DNA of 64,000 bases from Nematopogon swammerdamellus (lineage: Eukaryota; Arthropoda; Insecta; Lepidoptera; Adelidae). The translations under genes and the position numbers were made by a program. The DNA is taken from contig OX336338.1 in NCBI GenBank assembly GCA_946902875.1, forward strand, positions 11,275,971 to 11,339,970, in the 5' to 3' direction. The notes below the pieces were generated by a model. That model was not told the origin of the DNA and did not search any database. It saw only the letters and a list, made by a program, of their open reading frames with translations. This document shows positions 32,601-42,309 of the stretch, one piece after another. The stretch's first letter is position 1; each line of letters starts with the position of its first letter.

Positions 32601-32671
32601 AAACAATTAAAATAATGTTAATAAATAAAAGTTATTATGACGTGAGCGAGGCTCTAAGCGACAATTTCTAA
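29630..32671 (+). CDS. CR1-group ORF2: APE endonuclease and reverse transcriptase
   Basis: The protein is 1013 residues, starting at the ATG that overlaps the ORF1 stop as ATGA. The apurinic endonuclease domain (about 71-280) keeps GHQNIQG, CITESWL, VVYRSP, CGDFNINF and KSDHYGQ, which carry the Asn, Glu, Asp and His catalytic positions. Reverse transcriptase motifs are CDLSKAFDCVQHD (about 648-660), GVPQGSILGPILF (705-717) and FADD (737-740). The C-terminus has LQKRAVRYIMG and HDYNTRH, usual for CR1/Jockey-type enzymes. All catalytic motifs are present and there is no internal stop, so it could be functional. Translation is probably by termination-reinitiation after ORF1. Confidence 0.92.
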   Translation: MTSTRQGLENADKPQTLSVYVNNLPLQNKIVPMSNNRVVKVQSNASNNRLSYGVWKPKTDNLPSPTTQRQLVIGHQNIQGLRGKLLMLDLCLNELAIDVFCITESWLKCDEICVHNVNSYNIVSNSHRTKYNRGGTLIMIKKGIRAKNRPDIVKLTVEKDFEVSCIEMDALLVLVVYRSPSGSLTFFKKNLEDCLYKLSNKNNKSIILCGDFNINFPLNDVDSHELSDILDSFLMKQQIFDYTRTTESSKTCIDNIFTNCVVNAATIFKTLKSDHYGQIIQTEMIENKPTKHVNTKRRILSNDRMHELKLSLENEFKNCDDIKNFKSFFSTFIRYMNTHIPVKCVKSKGKRCFNDWATPGIIISRNKLFALYDLLKVYNNNKLKSYVKKYSKIFKMVSLQAKQNQLKQRILNSDNKIKTTWAIIKEETGRQLSCDRKETVELKTSSGQIIRDGKDVSNHFNNFFCTIAELVTEKLKSSKIKSMEFLENFITRNKDSADFNLTTSFEVRRILKQIKSKSSLDLWHLSPKILKLVGNEIINPLVQLLNESIKTGTFPDELKLAKVIPLHKKGCVKDAQNYRPISLLPIFSKVFEKIMSSRLIDFLSKHKILSSKQFGFQKNKSTCDAIAEMLKSILLALEGSQQTFGLFCDLSKAFDCVQHDIILKKLNHYGIRGTELELFRSYLSKRKQVCDVDGVISDPSCIQFGVPQGSILGPILFLVYVNDLSVCLCEESDMIMFADDTSCLFHHRQDEVLGQRINETVSKLALWFEANNLLLNVSKTSVVHFALRVRTTDMNSPVMNILSDLELKTVSEVDFLGIKMDQKLNWELQIDKVAKRLSSACYAIKKVFELCGKQTAKTVYFAYFHSIMTYGLMFWGTAAQAKRIFILQKRAVRYIMGMKPRDSCRSVFRELGIMTFTAEYVYQNIIYARKNLNNTPSNSQIHDYNTRHCELIRINQHRLTKVSKSFIINSVKFYNKLTPEVRALGLEEFRKTIKIMLINKSYYDVSEALSDNF

Positions 32672-32871
32672 TTAATCTAGTCATTATTCTAGTCATTTTT
32701 ACATTTAATCTTAGATCTTAGATTTAGTATATTTTTGTTTTATTTCACTTATTGCAAATAATTGATTTTTCTGTTGACCATTAAATTTTAATATAGATTT
32801 TAATTTTAATTTTAATTTTTGTTGTGTGTTACCTATCAGGATATTTTACTAATATTTTTTTAATAATTTCT

Positions 32872-33182
32872 TTTATCCTTTTATATCAACTGACAAATTC
32901 ATATTGAATTTTATTTTTATCGTGTTTTTATCATATTGACATATTTGACATGATTTTTTTATGTTTTTATTTTTGACAAATGAAATTTTACTGTGGATTT
33001 TTTTTTTCAAGCAAGTCTTTTTTTACTAATCTCTTTTATCCTTTTATATCAATTGACAAATTCATATTGAATTTTATTTTTAACATGTTTTTATCATTTT
33101 ATTATTTGACATGATTTTTTTATGTTTTTATTTTTGACAAATGAAATTTTACTGTGGATTTTTTTTTCAAGCAAGTCTTTTC
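32872..33182 (+). repeat. Tandem duplication in CR1 3'UTR
   Basis: A unit of about 155 bp beginning TTTTATCCTTTTATATCAA and ending GATTTTTTTTTCAAGCAAGT occurs twice (about 32872-33022 and 33033-33182) with few differences. Confidence 0.85.
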
Positions 33183-33478
33183 TAATTTATTGTAAGTACC
33201 TTCTTTTATTGTATTCGTGACATTTCAGATGTAACCTAAAAATCTTGATTATATATTTTTATGTTGTGATTTTTTTCCTATGCCTTTTTATTCAAATGGT
33301 ATTGTGTTATTTATTATTAAGTTTTAAAGTATTGACGAAGGCTATTTTTTGCTCGAACCCAAACATTTTACTTATAATTACCTAGCTAATAATAATTTAT
33401 ATGTGTTCTATTCAATGTGTGTGTAAATGTTATGACTGACTTATTCAAGTGTACCGTGGTACCAAAGGAATCAATAAA

Positions 33479-33526
33479 AATATGAATATGAATATGAATA
33501 TGAATATGAATATGAATATGAATATA
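33479..33526 (+). repeat. (ATATGA)n microsatellite tail
   Basis: Seven to eight copies of the hexamer ATATGA terminate the retrotransposon, preceded by ATCAATAAAA. Confidence 0.9.
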
Positions 33527-34544
33527 ATCGAAAAAAATAGTTGTAAAAAATATCCTTATTTTTGGGTACTCCATTGATATTTTTCTGAAAGTGGATAAGC
33601 TACCAATAATTTCAAATAAATATAATCCATTTCTCTAAAAAAAGTAGTTATAAACTGTTTCGAATAAAGTTTGTCACTTATCTGTTAAGACATTATGTTC
33701 CTAACACAGTCCAATCCAGAGTGAGAAAGAAAAATTTACATTCGTTCCAGCTCCCTCGTAGTTTGATTGAGCGGCTATTTTTATCGAGGTATAGTTTTTT
33801 CGTCTTACTGTAAAATCATCCTAAACGGAGTTGGCGGGTTCTGGAACTATGCGACTCAAATGTTATGTTAGTTTTTTAATTAATAATTCATTAGAACTTT
33901 TTATATTGTCCTAACAGCTGTCACGTGTATCAACGTATTACTTGTCTATTGCTGGTTTGCCGCTCCCTCAGCCCGCGCTTCCGCATATCACGCCTCACGC
34001 CACACCCGCTGACGCCTAGCTCAGTAGCGTTAGTATCGCTGTCGCGTAGCCAAAGAATATAATACCGCGTAGCCACGTCTGTATTATATGTGTAATTGAG
34101 CTACCTACCCCTCGACGTGTACGAATTTTGTTTTTTTTTGTGTTATTTGTTTTATTACTAACATTTGTTGTGTTCAAATGCCAATACGAGTAAAAAAAAG
34201 GAATAGTAATATGACTATGACGTGTGCGCTAGCTTCACTAGTCATGTCACTTAATTACGTAGAATTATTATTACATGGTAGTACATATTAATTCTATGCC
34301 TGAAATACGAAGTAACGACAGTTCAGTTTAACACCTGGTGGTGGGAGCATTCGTCTATCCGACTTTTTTGTCGACGGTACCGATAGCTGTTACGTCATAA
34401 CCGTCAGCGGAGGCATACTGGAACCAGACGACTAATACATAGCGAATGAATTACACTGGGCAAACGGTGAATATCTTGTCGATTTAATTTGATGGAAGTA
34501 TTTGTAGGTAAAATACCTAGGTATGTATTATTTTGTATTGCAGC
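33527..34544 (+). promoter_or_regulatory. Upstream region of the CaaX-tail gene
   Basis: No coding sequence is seen. A GC-richer island at 33958-34080 could contain the promoter and a noncoding first exon of the gene whose coding exon begins at 34544 after an acceptor TTTTGTATTGCAG. This is inferred from position only. Confidence 0.3.
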
Positions 34545-34727
34545 ATGTCGGAAGAGAGTCCGCTGAAGATCAAGGATGAGGAGAACACGGGGGGTGTGGG
34601 GGTGGCGGGCGCGGCGGCGGGCGGCGTCGCCGGCTCCCTACCGCCTCCTCTTTTGCTCAACACGGACGACGATGATGCAACCAAGCCCATCTTCTGTCAC
34701 CCGGCTTTCAAGAAGGACAAACACCAA
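34545..34727 (+). CDS. CaaX-tail gene, coding exon 1
   Basis: 61 codons, phase 0 at the end. The upstream TTG at 34533 lies in the intronic acceptor region and is not a start. Confidence 0.75.
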
Positions 34728-37034
34728 GTAGGATTCGCTTGTATACGTTTTTTTAAAGTTTAAATTAAAATATTTATGAGTCCTGTTGTATTGATTTGTA
34801 TGTGATGTATGATTGTCCAAAAAATATTCCTATAAGTAACATACTTCTCTAAGGAATTTCTGCCCCAGATGGTTAGGCCCATTCGAAATCGAGACATTGA
34901 AGCTGAATCCATGCATGAACTGGAAATAAAATTAAATTCCGTAGTAGGAAAAATACCGCAAACTGCTGTATTGCTGTGCAATGCTGCAAACAGATTCATA
35001 CTGTTTTTTTTATGGAAAGCGCGACATGTGGCATTTTTAACACCTACAAGTAGGTGTTTAACAATGCCCAAGGACATTTTGTGATACACGGGGCGTGCGA
35101 ACGCCATGCCGACTTAGCAGGAGCCTTTTCACGTCCCTTTTGAAAAATACTAGGCAGTACTTGGGACGAAATAGATGGGCAGGGAGCACTGGCGGCTTGC
35201 GCCGCACCACCATAAAACATAGCGGCGTCACCCGAAAGAAATAAATAAATAAATATTATTTTTTTACTATTATTATTTTTTGTTAATGAACTAGCAGCTT
35301 AATATGCAGATGTGTTCATGTCTATGATGATCACTGGTGTTGCTATTTGTTATATATTTTCTTCGATTTGTAAGTACTTGTCAAGCCTATTTTTGAATGT
35401 GTTTTTTGAGGGTGCTTCAATAACTTCCTCGGGCAGTTTATTCCTGCTGTTTACGATTCTGTTAGTCAGGAAGTGTTTTCTTGCTTCGGTTGAGAAGCTT
35501 GTTACATTGAGTTTCAAGCTGTGACCTCTTAGGTGATTGTTTGAATTTAACACAAACATGCTTTCTGTCGCGGTATCCATTAGATTCACGTTTGGGTTTA
35601 GTATTTAAGTGCCTAGAGTGCACCCAGTCCCATAGGTCACCAGCCGCCACTGGCAGGGAGTGCGTTTCACATTTTCCGAGTTCTGTGAATAAATTACCTA
35701 AATACAATAAGACCAGCTACCTAGATATTATTTTCTGGACAAAACTGTGGTCACGACGAGCTCTCTATTTCGAATTCCTATGGCTCTATTGGCTCCCGGT
35801 CATGCATACGATTTTTAGGATTCAATATTGACGCAACTCTAAGTTGGTAAAGTCATATAGACAAACTATGTGACAAGGTGACTACGCTACTTGATCGGTC
35901 CGGAGGCTTTGAGACAGTCCTAATATACATACACTGATTACTATCGTATGGAGCAGTGGTTCTCAAACTTTTTTAGCTGACGGCGCCCTTAACCCGTTCA
36001 AGAAATTGTGCGGCACATCGCTTCAATATTCGGTTGGTGTCTTTCATAGGCATCATATCTGAACTGTGATAAACGAATCATGCAAATATGTAAATCAAGT
36101 AATATTTCCGAAAGGAATAAAAAACACAATTTTGCGATGCGTAAAAGTTACGCATCGAAATGTAAATGTTTCATTATTATTTCGATTAAGTATGTAGGTA
36201 TGTAAGTATGTAGGTGTAAATAATTAAATTCAAAATAAGTATAAAAGTAATGTACCTACATTACTTTCAAGCGATTTTGAAAAATTACCAAAAACTTGTT
36301 GAGAAACAGCCGGACATCCGGACATACGTACGCATTTTTGCCCAAGCTGAAACGGAGACGCTTCGCTCGCGCTTCGCGCTCGCTCGGTCAAATAATGTCC
36401 ACTTTTTCGCGGCACCCCTGGCGTAGGTTCGCGGCACCCCGGGGTGCGAATCACTGGTATGGAGTAATAAACGATGCTGAAAGAGTGCTAATACTGTAAA
36501 AACGAGTGATACCTAAGGGTATTAGCCACATTCATCCATCACACATCAACATCTTGTATAGAATTTTTGAAATTGTTAGGTATATTACCTATGTGCTCTC
36601 TATATATTTAAGTACCTACAATATATAAACAAGTACATTCATTTGATTTAAATTTACATAATATTTATTCACATCTTGTGAATAAATTATTTATTTGATG
36701 CAAATTCGTCAAAATGCATCAAATAAATAAATGCACCAAACTATTGATATTTTTTTTGTTGAACTGAAGCTATGCTAATTTCTACGTCAATATTGGGCCG
36801 GCATTGAAGATTCACACAATAATGTTGGTATTGCAGGAAGGCAGCGAGGGTTATTCAGAGGAGGAGAAGGATGGCGTTAAGGACAAGATGGACGGTGTAT
36901 ACGTGAAGGACGGCCGGCTGAAGGGGAGGGAGGGGCGCGCGCGCGCGGCCGACCCCGCCCCCGACAAGAGCAACGAGTGCCTCGTCGACTGCATCTACTA
37001 CAGCATGATGTGCTGCGAGTGCAACATCCTCTAG
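34545..37034 (+). CDS. Small acidic protein with Cys-rich CaaX-like C-terminus (two coding exons)
   Basis: Exon one (34545-34727) starts at ATG right after an acceptor (TATTGCAG, 34536-34543) and ends in phase 0 at GTAGGATT. Exon two (36837-37034) follows acceptor TTGGTATTGCAG and ends TAG. The product is 126 residues: MSEESPLKIKDEENTGG, a Gly/Ala-rich linker, LLLNTDDDDATKPIFCHPAF, an acidic/basic segment (EGYSEEEKDGVKDKMDG), and NECLVDCIYYSMMCCECNIL at the end. The last four residues CNIL fit a CaaX box with Leu, usually geranylgeranylated, and four nearby cysteines could be palmitoylated, so membrane attachment is likely. There is no signal peptide or transmembrane helix. I do not recognise the family. 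The intron (2.1 kb) holds two hAT elements and LINE scraps. AATAAA at 37315 is a likely polyadenylation signal. Confidence 0.75.
35187..35652. mobile_element. hAT-like element carrying a LINE fragment
   Basis: It starts CACTGGCGGCTTGCGCC and ends CACCAGCCGCCACTG. GCAGGGAG flanks it on both sides (35179-35186, 35653-35660). The ends match the elements at 15166 and 57902, but the middle is a minus-strand LINE C-terminus. Confidence 0.87.
35350..35610 (-). pseudogene. LINE reverse transcriptase C-terminal fragment inside hAT element
   Basis: The minus-strand translation LRGHSLKLNVTSFSTEARKH and NKLPEEVIEAPSKNTFKNRL is the common C-terminal signature of CR1/L2-group ORF2 proteins. A TTTATTTATT repeat follows on that strand. 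Confidence 0.7.
35661..35953 (+). pseudogene. CR1/Jockey-like reverse transcriptase remnant (left part)
   Basis: The plus-strand translation with frameshifts gives LGFNIDATLSW-like and SHIDKLCDKVTTLLDRS-like sequence, close to the post-catalytic region of LINE reverse transcriptases. A hAT element interrupts it at 35954; it resumes at 36465 with INDAERVLIL. Confidence 0.55.
35954..36456. mobile_element. hAT-like element with 8-bp duplication GTATGGAG
   Basis: It begins CAGTGGTTCTCAAACTTTTT and ends GGGTGCGAATCACTG. GTATGGAG is present at 35946-35953 and 36457-36464. The interior repeats GCGGCACCCC. No transposase. Confidence 0.88.
36837..37034 (+). CDS. CaaX-tail gene, coding exon 2
   Basis: 65 codons plus TAG. 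It contains a GC-rich GGGCGCGCGCGCGCGGCC stretch encoding GRARAADPAPDKS, then the Cys-rich end. Confidence 0.78.
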   Translation, partial: EGSEGYSEEEKDGVKDKMDGVYVKDGRLKGREGRARAADPAPDKSNECLVDCIYYSMMCCECNIL

Positions 37035-37340
37035 CTCCACCCCCCTCTCCTCTACTCTAATACACACTCGGAGCTCCCTCACCTCCCGTCCAATACTTAT
37101 CCACCTTACACATAAGTGTTTATACACATTTTGAATAGAATTAAGGGATATCAATTGTTCATATCGAGATTCCTGGAAAGGGTACTTATTCGACTCAAGC
37201 AATGCACCTGTGAAATTTCCTTTAAAAAAAAAACAAATAAGAAATTAAAGAATTAAGTATACATAAAATACTTCCTAAATGTGTACCGACTTTACTGGTT
37301 GTAGTCTACAAACAAATAAAATGTTTGAATCGATTGAGAC
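37035..37340 (+). other. 3'UTR of the CaaX-tail gene
   Basis: It follows the stop at 37034. AATAAA at 37315-37320 is the likely polyadenylation signal; another lies near 37868. Confidence 0.5.
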
Positions 37341-38727
37341 TTAAAAGTATCCTTCGTACGGTCTTTCCACATTTATGTAATTACGGAAATATTATTCAAA
37401 ATTTCTGTTACGTTATTAGATTTAGAGTTTTGCATCTTGGTTATGTATTCAAATATCACTAGCTCATATGACCAGAACAACAGCAGCTACATGCTGAATG
37501 AATTGAATGAAAAATTATAACTGCCGGACCGAGAATAGGAAAGAGGAAAGTAACTTTAGGGTTTTTTTTTTATTATTATTAAATTAGAACAAAATTAGGT
37601 CCGGAAACATTAAATCATTCACTCTCTTTTGTTTTCCCAAATATTCAAATAACTAGGTATGTAATTTTTTGTGAAATTCCTTTCAATGAGCACAATCTGA
37701 TCTAAATAGAATGTAGTTGTTTTTCAATAATCGCTGTCCCTTTTGCAAAATAGCAAAATGTTTTCGTGAATGTGTACGATGTATCCTTATGTGTTATGAA
37801 TTTGGATAGGTTAGGTTATCTAGCATGTGTTGTGCTATAATGCTATGATACCTAGTTTTTATTTCGTAAATAAATACATTTTATAGATTTATTAAATTCT
37901 GACCATTCAATGTATTTTTATGTAGGTAGTCTTGCACCAGAACTCATGTGCTGGTAAAGCAATCTGCTGTTTGTTTCAATTAGTTAAAATATAAAACAAG
38001 AGCTAAACAGTTGTTTCTCTACTTTTTTTTCCATAAATTTGCAAACTGCCACACTTTGTGGCTGAGTGAATAATTAATCAAACGAAAATCAAATAAAAAA
38101 AAAACGTTTATTTCACTTATAATCATACATTCGGTAGTGCTGAATCTTGTCTACCCTTTTTACCGTATCCATGCCAGGGTAGGGACAACAAAACAATCAT
38201 GATAAACGAATATGGAAAAAGTATTGTAGTAGTAATAAGCAGTAAAACGAAATCAAATTACTAGAAATGGTATTAGTATAATATTAGTATGAATTGAATG
38301 GCACCAGAAATATTGAATCTCTACAAACAGTGCCGGTGCAGCTGCAATGCCTAGTTGGTTGTTACCGACAGTTCAATATTTGATACTTTGTTAAATTGTA
38401 TTCGGCTTAGTGAGAATTAAAAGACTGCAGCTCAACTATACTTTGTTGTGAGTCTAAATTAATATTTAATAGTAAATTGCAGACAATTTCGGTGTTGTGT
38501 TCATATTTGTATAATCAAATGTTAAATAATAAAAAACAAGTAACCACTTTTGGCATGTTCAGATTAGTTCTAAAATTAACTGCCTTCGAAGATGTGCCAA
38601 TACAATAGTTTAGAACGACATTGTGTCAGCATTTTAGCTTTAATACTAGAAATTACATACACATAGGTGAAAATGGTTCATACATTTTACGTACATCTAC
38701 AGACATTCCACTTGTTGTACAATTAAT
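37341..38727. other. Intergenic, no gene recognised
   Basis: AT-rich DNA without coding signal or recognised repeats beyond short A/T runs. Confidence 0.4.
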
Positions 38728-38885
38728 GTTCAGAATGCGCCAGTAAATAATGCACATCGAGCTTTAGAAAGAGACAATCCGGTTGTAGAGTGTCGTCCCT
38801 GTCGCACAGAGACGTGCGAGTTCGTGCTATAGAACCGGATTGTGTCTTTTCTACAGCCCGATGTGCATTATTACCGCATACTGTG
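38728..38885. mobile_element. Palindromic MITE, degraded copy
   Basis: TAGAAAGAGACAATCCGGTT, CGTCCCTGTCGCACAGAGAC and GAACCGGATTGTGTCTTTT mark the two arms; the right arm is shortened in the centre and the termini are eroded. Confidence 0.72.
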
Positions 38886-39064
38886 CAATGTTCAAAGAAT
38901 TAATTTGCTTATTCAATTTCGAAGAGATTTTGGGAACAATAATAATTTCATATTTTACTAGCAATAGGCCGTGTCATCACTATTGTTTCATCGATGGTTC
39001 AACTGAATGTCACTTTTCTAACGTAATATTGTGAGATAAACAAGAAAATTGGATATTCCCCCCT

Positions 39065-39084
39065 CCCCCCCCCCCCCCCCCCCC
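39065..39084 (+). repeat. C20 run
   Basis: Twenty consecutive C bases, preceded by CCCTCCC-type sequence starting at 39058. Confidence 0.9.
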
Positions 39085-39631
39085 AATTACAGTCTCGGGC
39101 CCATCCAAAGGGGCATGAATGGGCACCTGTCAGGCCGGCGCGGCATGGCACTCGCAATCCCGGTCGAATACGGAACCGATGTTCTTGGGCGTCGTTAGTC
39201 TCCTTATGCGTGGCTCAGGGCCACATGTCGCGCATCCTATAAAAAAAATTTATTTGTATCCAAGTGGAGGCATATTTTACAACTGTACATAACACCTCTG
39301 TATCTTAACTATCTGCACTCCGTATCTAACCATATGACTTTAAGTAAAATTGTACTTGAAAAAAAAAATTGTGCAGTGCAAGCTCGATAATCCGACAGCG
39401 TGAAGTAGCCGAGTAGGTAAGTACCTAGTGGTAGAAAGTAGTGCGGTTGCAAACCATAAAATATTATCTTTGTAATGATAATATGTAAGATACTCACGAA
39501 ATCTACATACCTACACATGTAATGCTAGCTCAGTAATTAGGTATCTATATCCTATGAATAAACTGAATTTTTTCACGTCCTCATTTATTTAGTATGCCTA
39601 CAATTGAGTTTGTACATAAATAACACTTGTG

Positions 39632-39803
39632 TACAGTTCCTGGCACCAAATAATGCGTGTCGAGCATTAGAATGAGACCGTCCGATTGTAGAGCGTTGTC
39701 ACTGTCGTACGAACTCGCACGTCTGTGCGACAGGGACGACGCTCTACAACCGGATTGTCTCTTTCTAAAGCTCGAAACGCATTATTTGCTGCCGGGAACT
39801 GTA
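39632..39803. mobile_element. Palindromic MITE, well-preserved copy
   Basis: It starts TACAGTTCCTGGCACCAAAT and ends TTTGCTGCCGGGAACTGTA. The centre is ACTCGCACGTCTGTGCGACA flanked by GTCGTACG and GGGACGACGC. It is 172 bp. Confidence 0.82.
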
Positions 39804-42309
39804 ATTTTTTATTTTTATATTTAAATGAAACTGAACAACATTCGTTCCATAACTTTTGATTCTGGGATAAAAATGTTCATTAGATTAAGAAACTGTGACT
39901 TAAATTTTAAAATTCAAAGTATGAAGAATGAAAACCAATTTCGTTTGAAAATAAACAGTATAAAACGCACATGCACAGCATGTGTAGGTAATCAAAAGTT
40001 AATGATGATTTTTTTAAATAATCTCTTTAGATACTAATGTAACACCTAATTATTATTGGAAGTTGCAATGGACAGCGGACTATCGAACTTGTACTGGTTT
40101 AATGGTATAATTGATTCATGACTAAATTGTATTTTTGTATCAATTTTAGTGATTAAATATATACGTTCAATATATAATTTTTTGTTTTATTTATGTTTAA
40201 GTTTAATCCTAAGTTCCGAAATATTTTATTTCACATGAAACGTTTGTGCCACGAACCCCACCAGGTTCGCGCACATCCCCTAAGGCCAGGTCCAAAGAAA
40301 GATACCCAGGGATGCCAGGAGTGTGGTCCAGCGGTGTTTGGGCTGGGGGGTGGGTCCAGCCAGTTCACAGTCGACCACCATCCTCCAGCGAATATATAAA
40401 AGAACATAGACGACTACACCAATGACCATTTTAATTTAAAAAGATACAAGATTAAAATCAATGAGGTAAAATTTACAGATTTAACCCAGCATTGATCGCA
40501 TCGCAACCATGTAGGTAGTTAGGTACCTACATGCAGATACTTATTTAAGTAAAGAAAAACAAATTTTCTTTATGTACGCAGGTTAGAAGTTATACTTCTA
40601 TGGCTTTGGCACAGAGGTGTCTGTCGTGTCGGTTTGCGGCACGAAATTGCGCACGACAGTTTCGGGTACAGCCCGAACACGGTGCGTGCAAGCCGAAATG
40701 TTCCGAGCACGATCGTGTTTCCGTGCTAGCTAGGCCAGCCCGACGCCCGGTCGACACGATAAGCACGAACCGTGTTGACGGCATGCTGATGTGATTATGC
40801 GCGCACCTACAAGAATTTAGGCTTTCTTTATTTATTTCTTACTTATACAATGTCAGCCCAACGCAAATTTTTTCCTATAATTAGGAATAAGATGTCAAAG
40901 AAACAAAAGAAACTCTTTTGTTTTCTTGTTTCCTTATCCCTTAGTCGCCTTTTACGACATGCACGGGTAGAGATGCAGTGGGGTTATTCTTTTTAAGTAC
41001 CGGCCCCACACGGTAATACAATATCATTGCTAAATCATGGCCCAGGCCCACTTGTGGCATAATAACTTCCGTCTCGTGTACAGCGGGCTGGCTCGTGTCG
41101 TGCGTGACACGAACACGAAACGGGCCAGCTAGGCTGAGCCGAGTTTAACCGAGCACGCGCGGCGTCGTACACGGGGCGCGCACGCTCGCTTGATTCCTGT
41201 GCACCGGGCTGCGTTCGTGCCCAACTCGACACGTAAAGAAGTATATAACTTCAAAAGTAAAAAAATCAGCCCCCTGCCCCTGGAAACACGCCGGCGCGGC
41301 GGCGGCGCTCTCACATTTACGAGACCTGGAACGGCCCATCACATGGCAAGTGGTTTCCCCGGAGTCAGCAGCATCCGGTGTCATGTCCGGCGCCAGCGAT
41401 CCCCTCCGCAGTCGGAGACATGTCCAGACACGTCGAGGCTCTACGGCACCACCAGCGACTAACCCACGTGGTCCCAACGCCGCTAAGGTAAAAAAATTGG
41501 CCAAGTGCGTGTCGGACCACGCCCAATGAAAAGTCCCATAGTCAGGAAGAATGTTCACTGTGTAACCGAAAATATCCCATATCTTCATTTCTTAAGACCG
41601 AAGACCCATTGGAAAAAAACAATTTTGTACCTAAAAATAAATATAATAATTGTTCTCTTTAGATAAAGCCAGTAAAGCTGAAGAAGGAGTATGAAAGATT
41701 ATACTAAGTAGTTATTACTGAAAAGATAAAAATTAAATATCAATTCTTACTCTGTATTCAATTTTATTCACAGATATCCAGACATGAATAAATAAATACT
41801 ATGAGTTGAATACATACCTAGATGTATAGCAATTTTATGATTCATCTCTTTCCTGCATAAGTCGTAAGCTTCATTTGGTAAATGTTACCCCAGGGCTTTT
41901 CTGCCAGCTAGTATAGGATAGCAGATAAGTATTCGGGAAAGGGAAAGAGTTGATTGAACTAACAAATTGGACCAATTCTAATTGAATTACTTATATCAGA
42001 ATCTGTACATTACACATATTTCATAAAATCTTATAATATTCCCATTGACATTATTAAATCATTACAATGTGTTACTTGTTTGTGCTTAGTTCTAGTAATG
42101 TTATTTGATGTAGTTAGGTAGAATTAATTTAGACACATTGCGTGTAAAAATCAATCAATCAATAAACACAATACAAGTACACAATACATTTATTACCAGT
42201 GATCGGCGTAATTTGGGGTCAATGAACATGAATGATGATGTTTATATGGACATCCCCTGGGATTCCGGGATTGATGATCCTGGGATTCGGGGCACCTAGT
42301 TCACCGGTG
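39804..42309. other. Intergenic; repeat scraps and GC-rich patches
   Basis: 40935-41020 is a minus-strand copy of the TTAGTCGCCTTTTACGACAT retrotransposon 3' motif. Two GC-rich patches (40600-40800 and 41080-41225) contain CGTGTCGTGCGTGACACGAA-type imperfect palindromes. A stretch at 41310-41487 reads open and ends at a GTAAAA donor-like site but has no further support. Confidence 0.4.

Larger units (their letters stand above)
27454..33526 (+). mobile_element. Near-complete CR1-group non-LTR retrotransposon
   Basis: A 5'UTR (from about 27454), ORF1 (27651-29633), ORF2 (29630-32671), a long A/T-rich 3'UTR with an internal 150-bp tandem duplication, and a terminal (ATATGA)n microsatellite (33479-33526) make a whole element of about 6 kb. 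Both ORFs are open. The exact 5' boundary is not set, because no target duplication was found and CR1-type elements often lack one. Confidence 0.82.

Noticed and set aside
34533..34544. Start codon at TTG 34533
   Set aside because: The sequence there is the intron acceptor (TATTGCAG); the ATG at 34545 directly after it is the natural start.
41310..41487. Exon-like open stretch ending at a GTAAAA site
   Set aside because: No credible acceptor, no matching partner exon by homology, and surrounded by repeat scraps.
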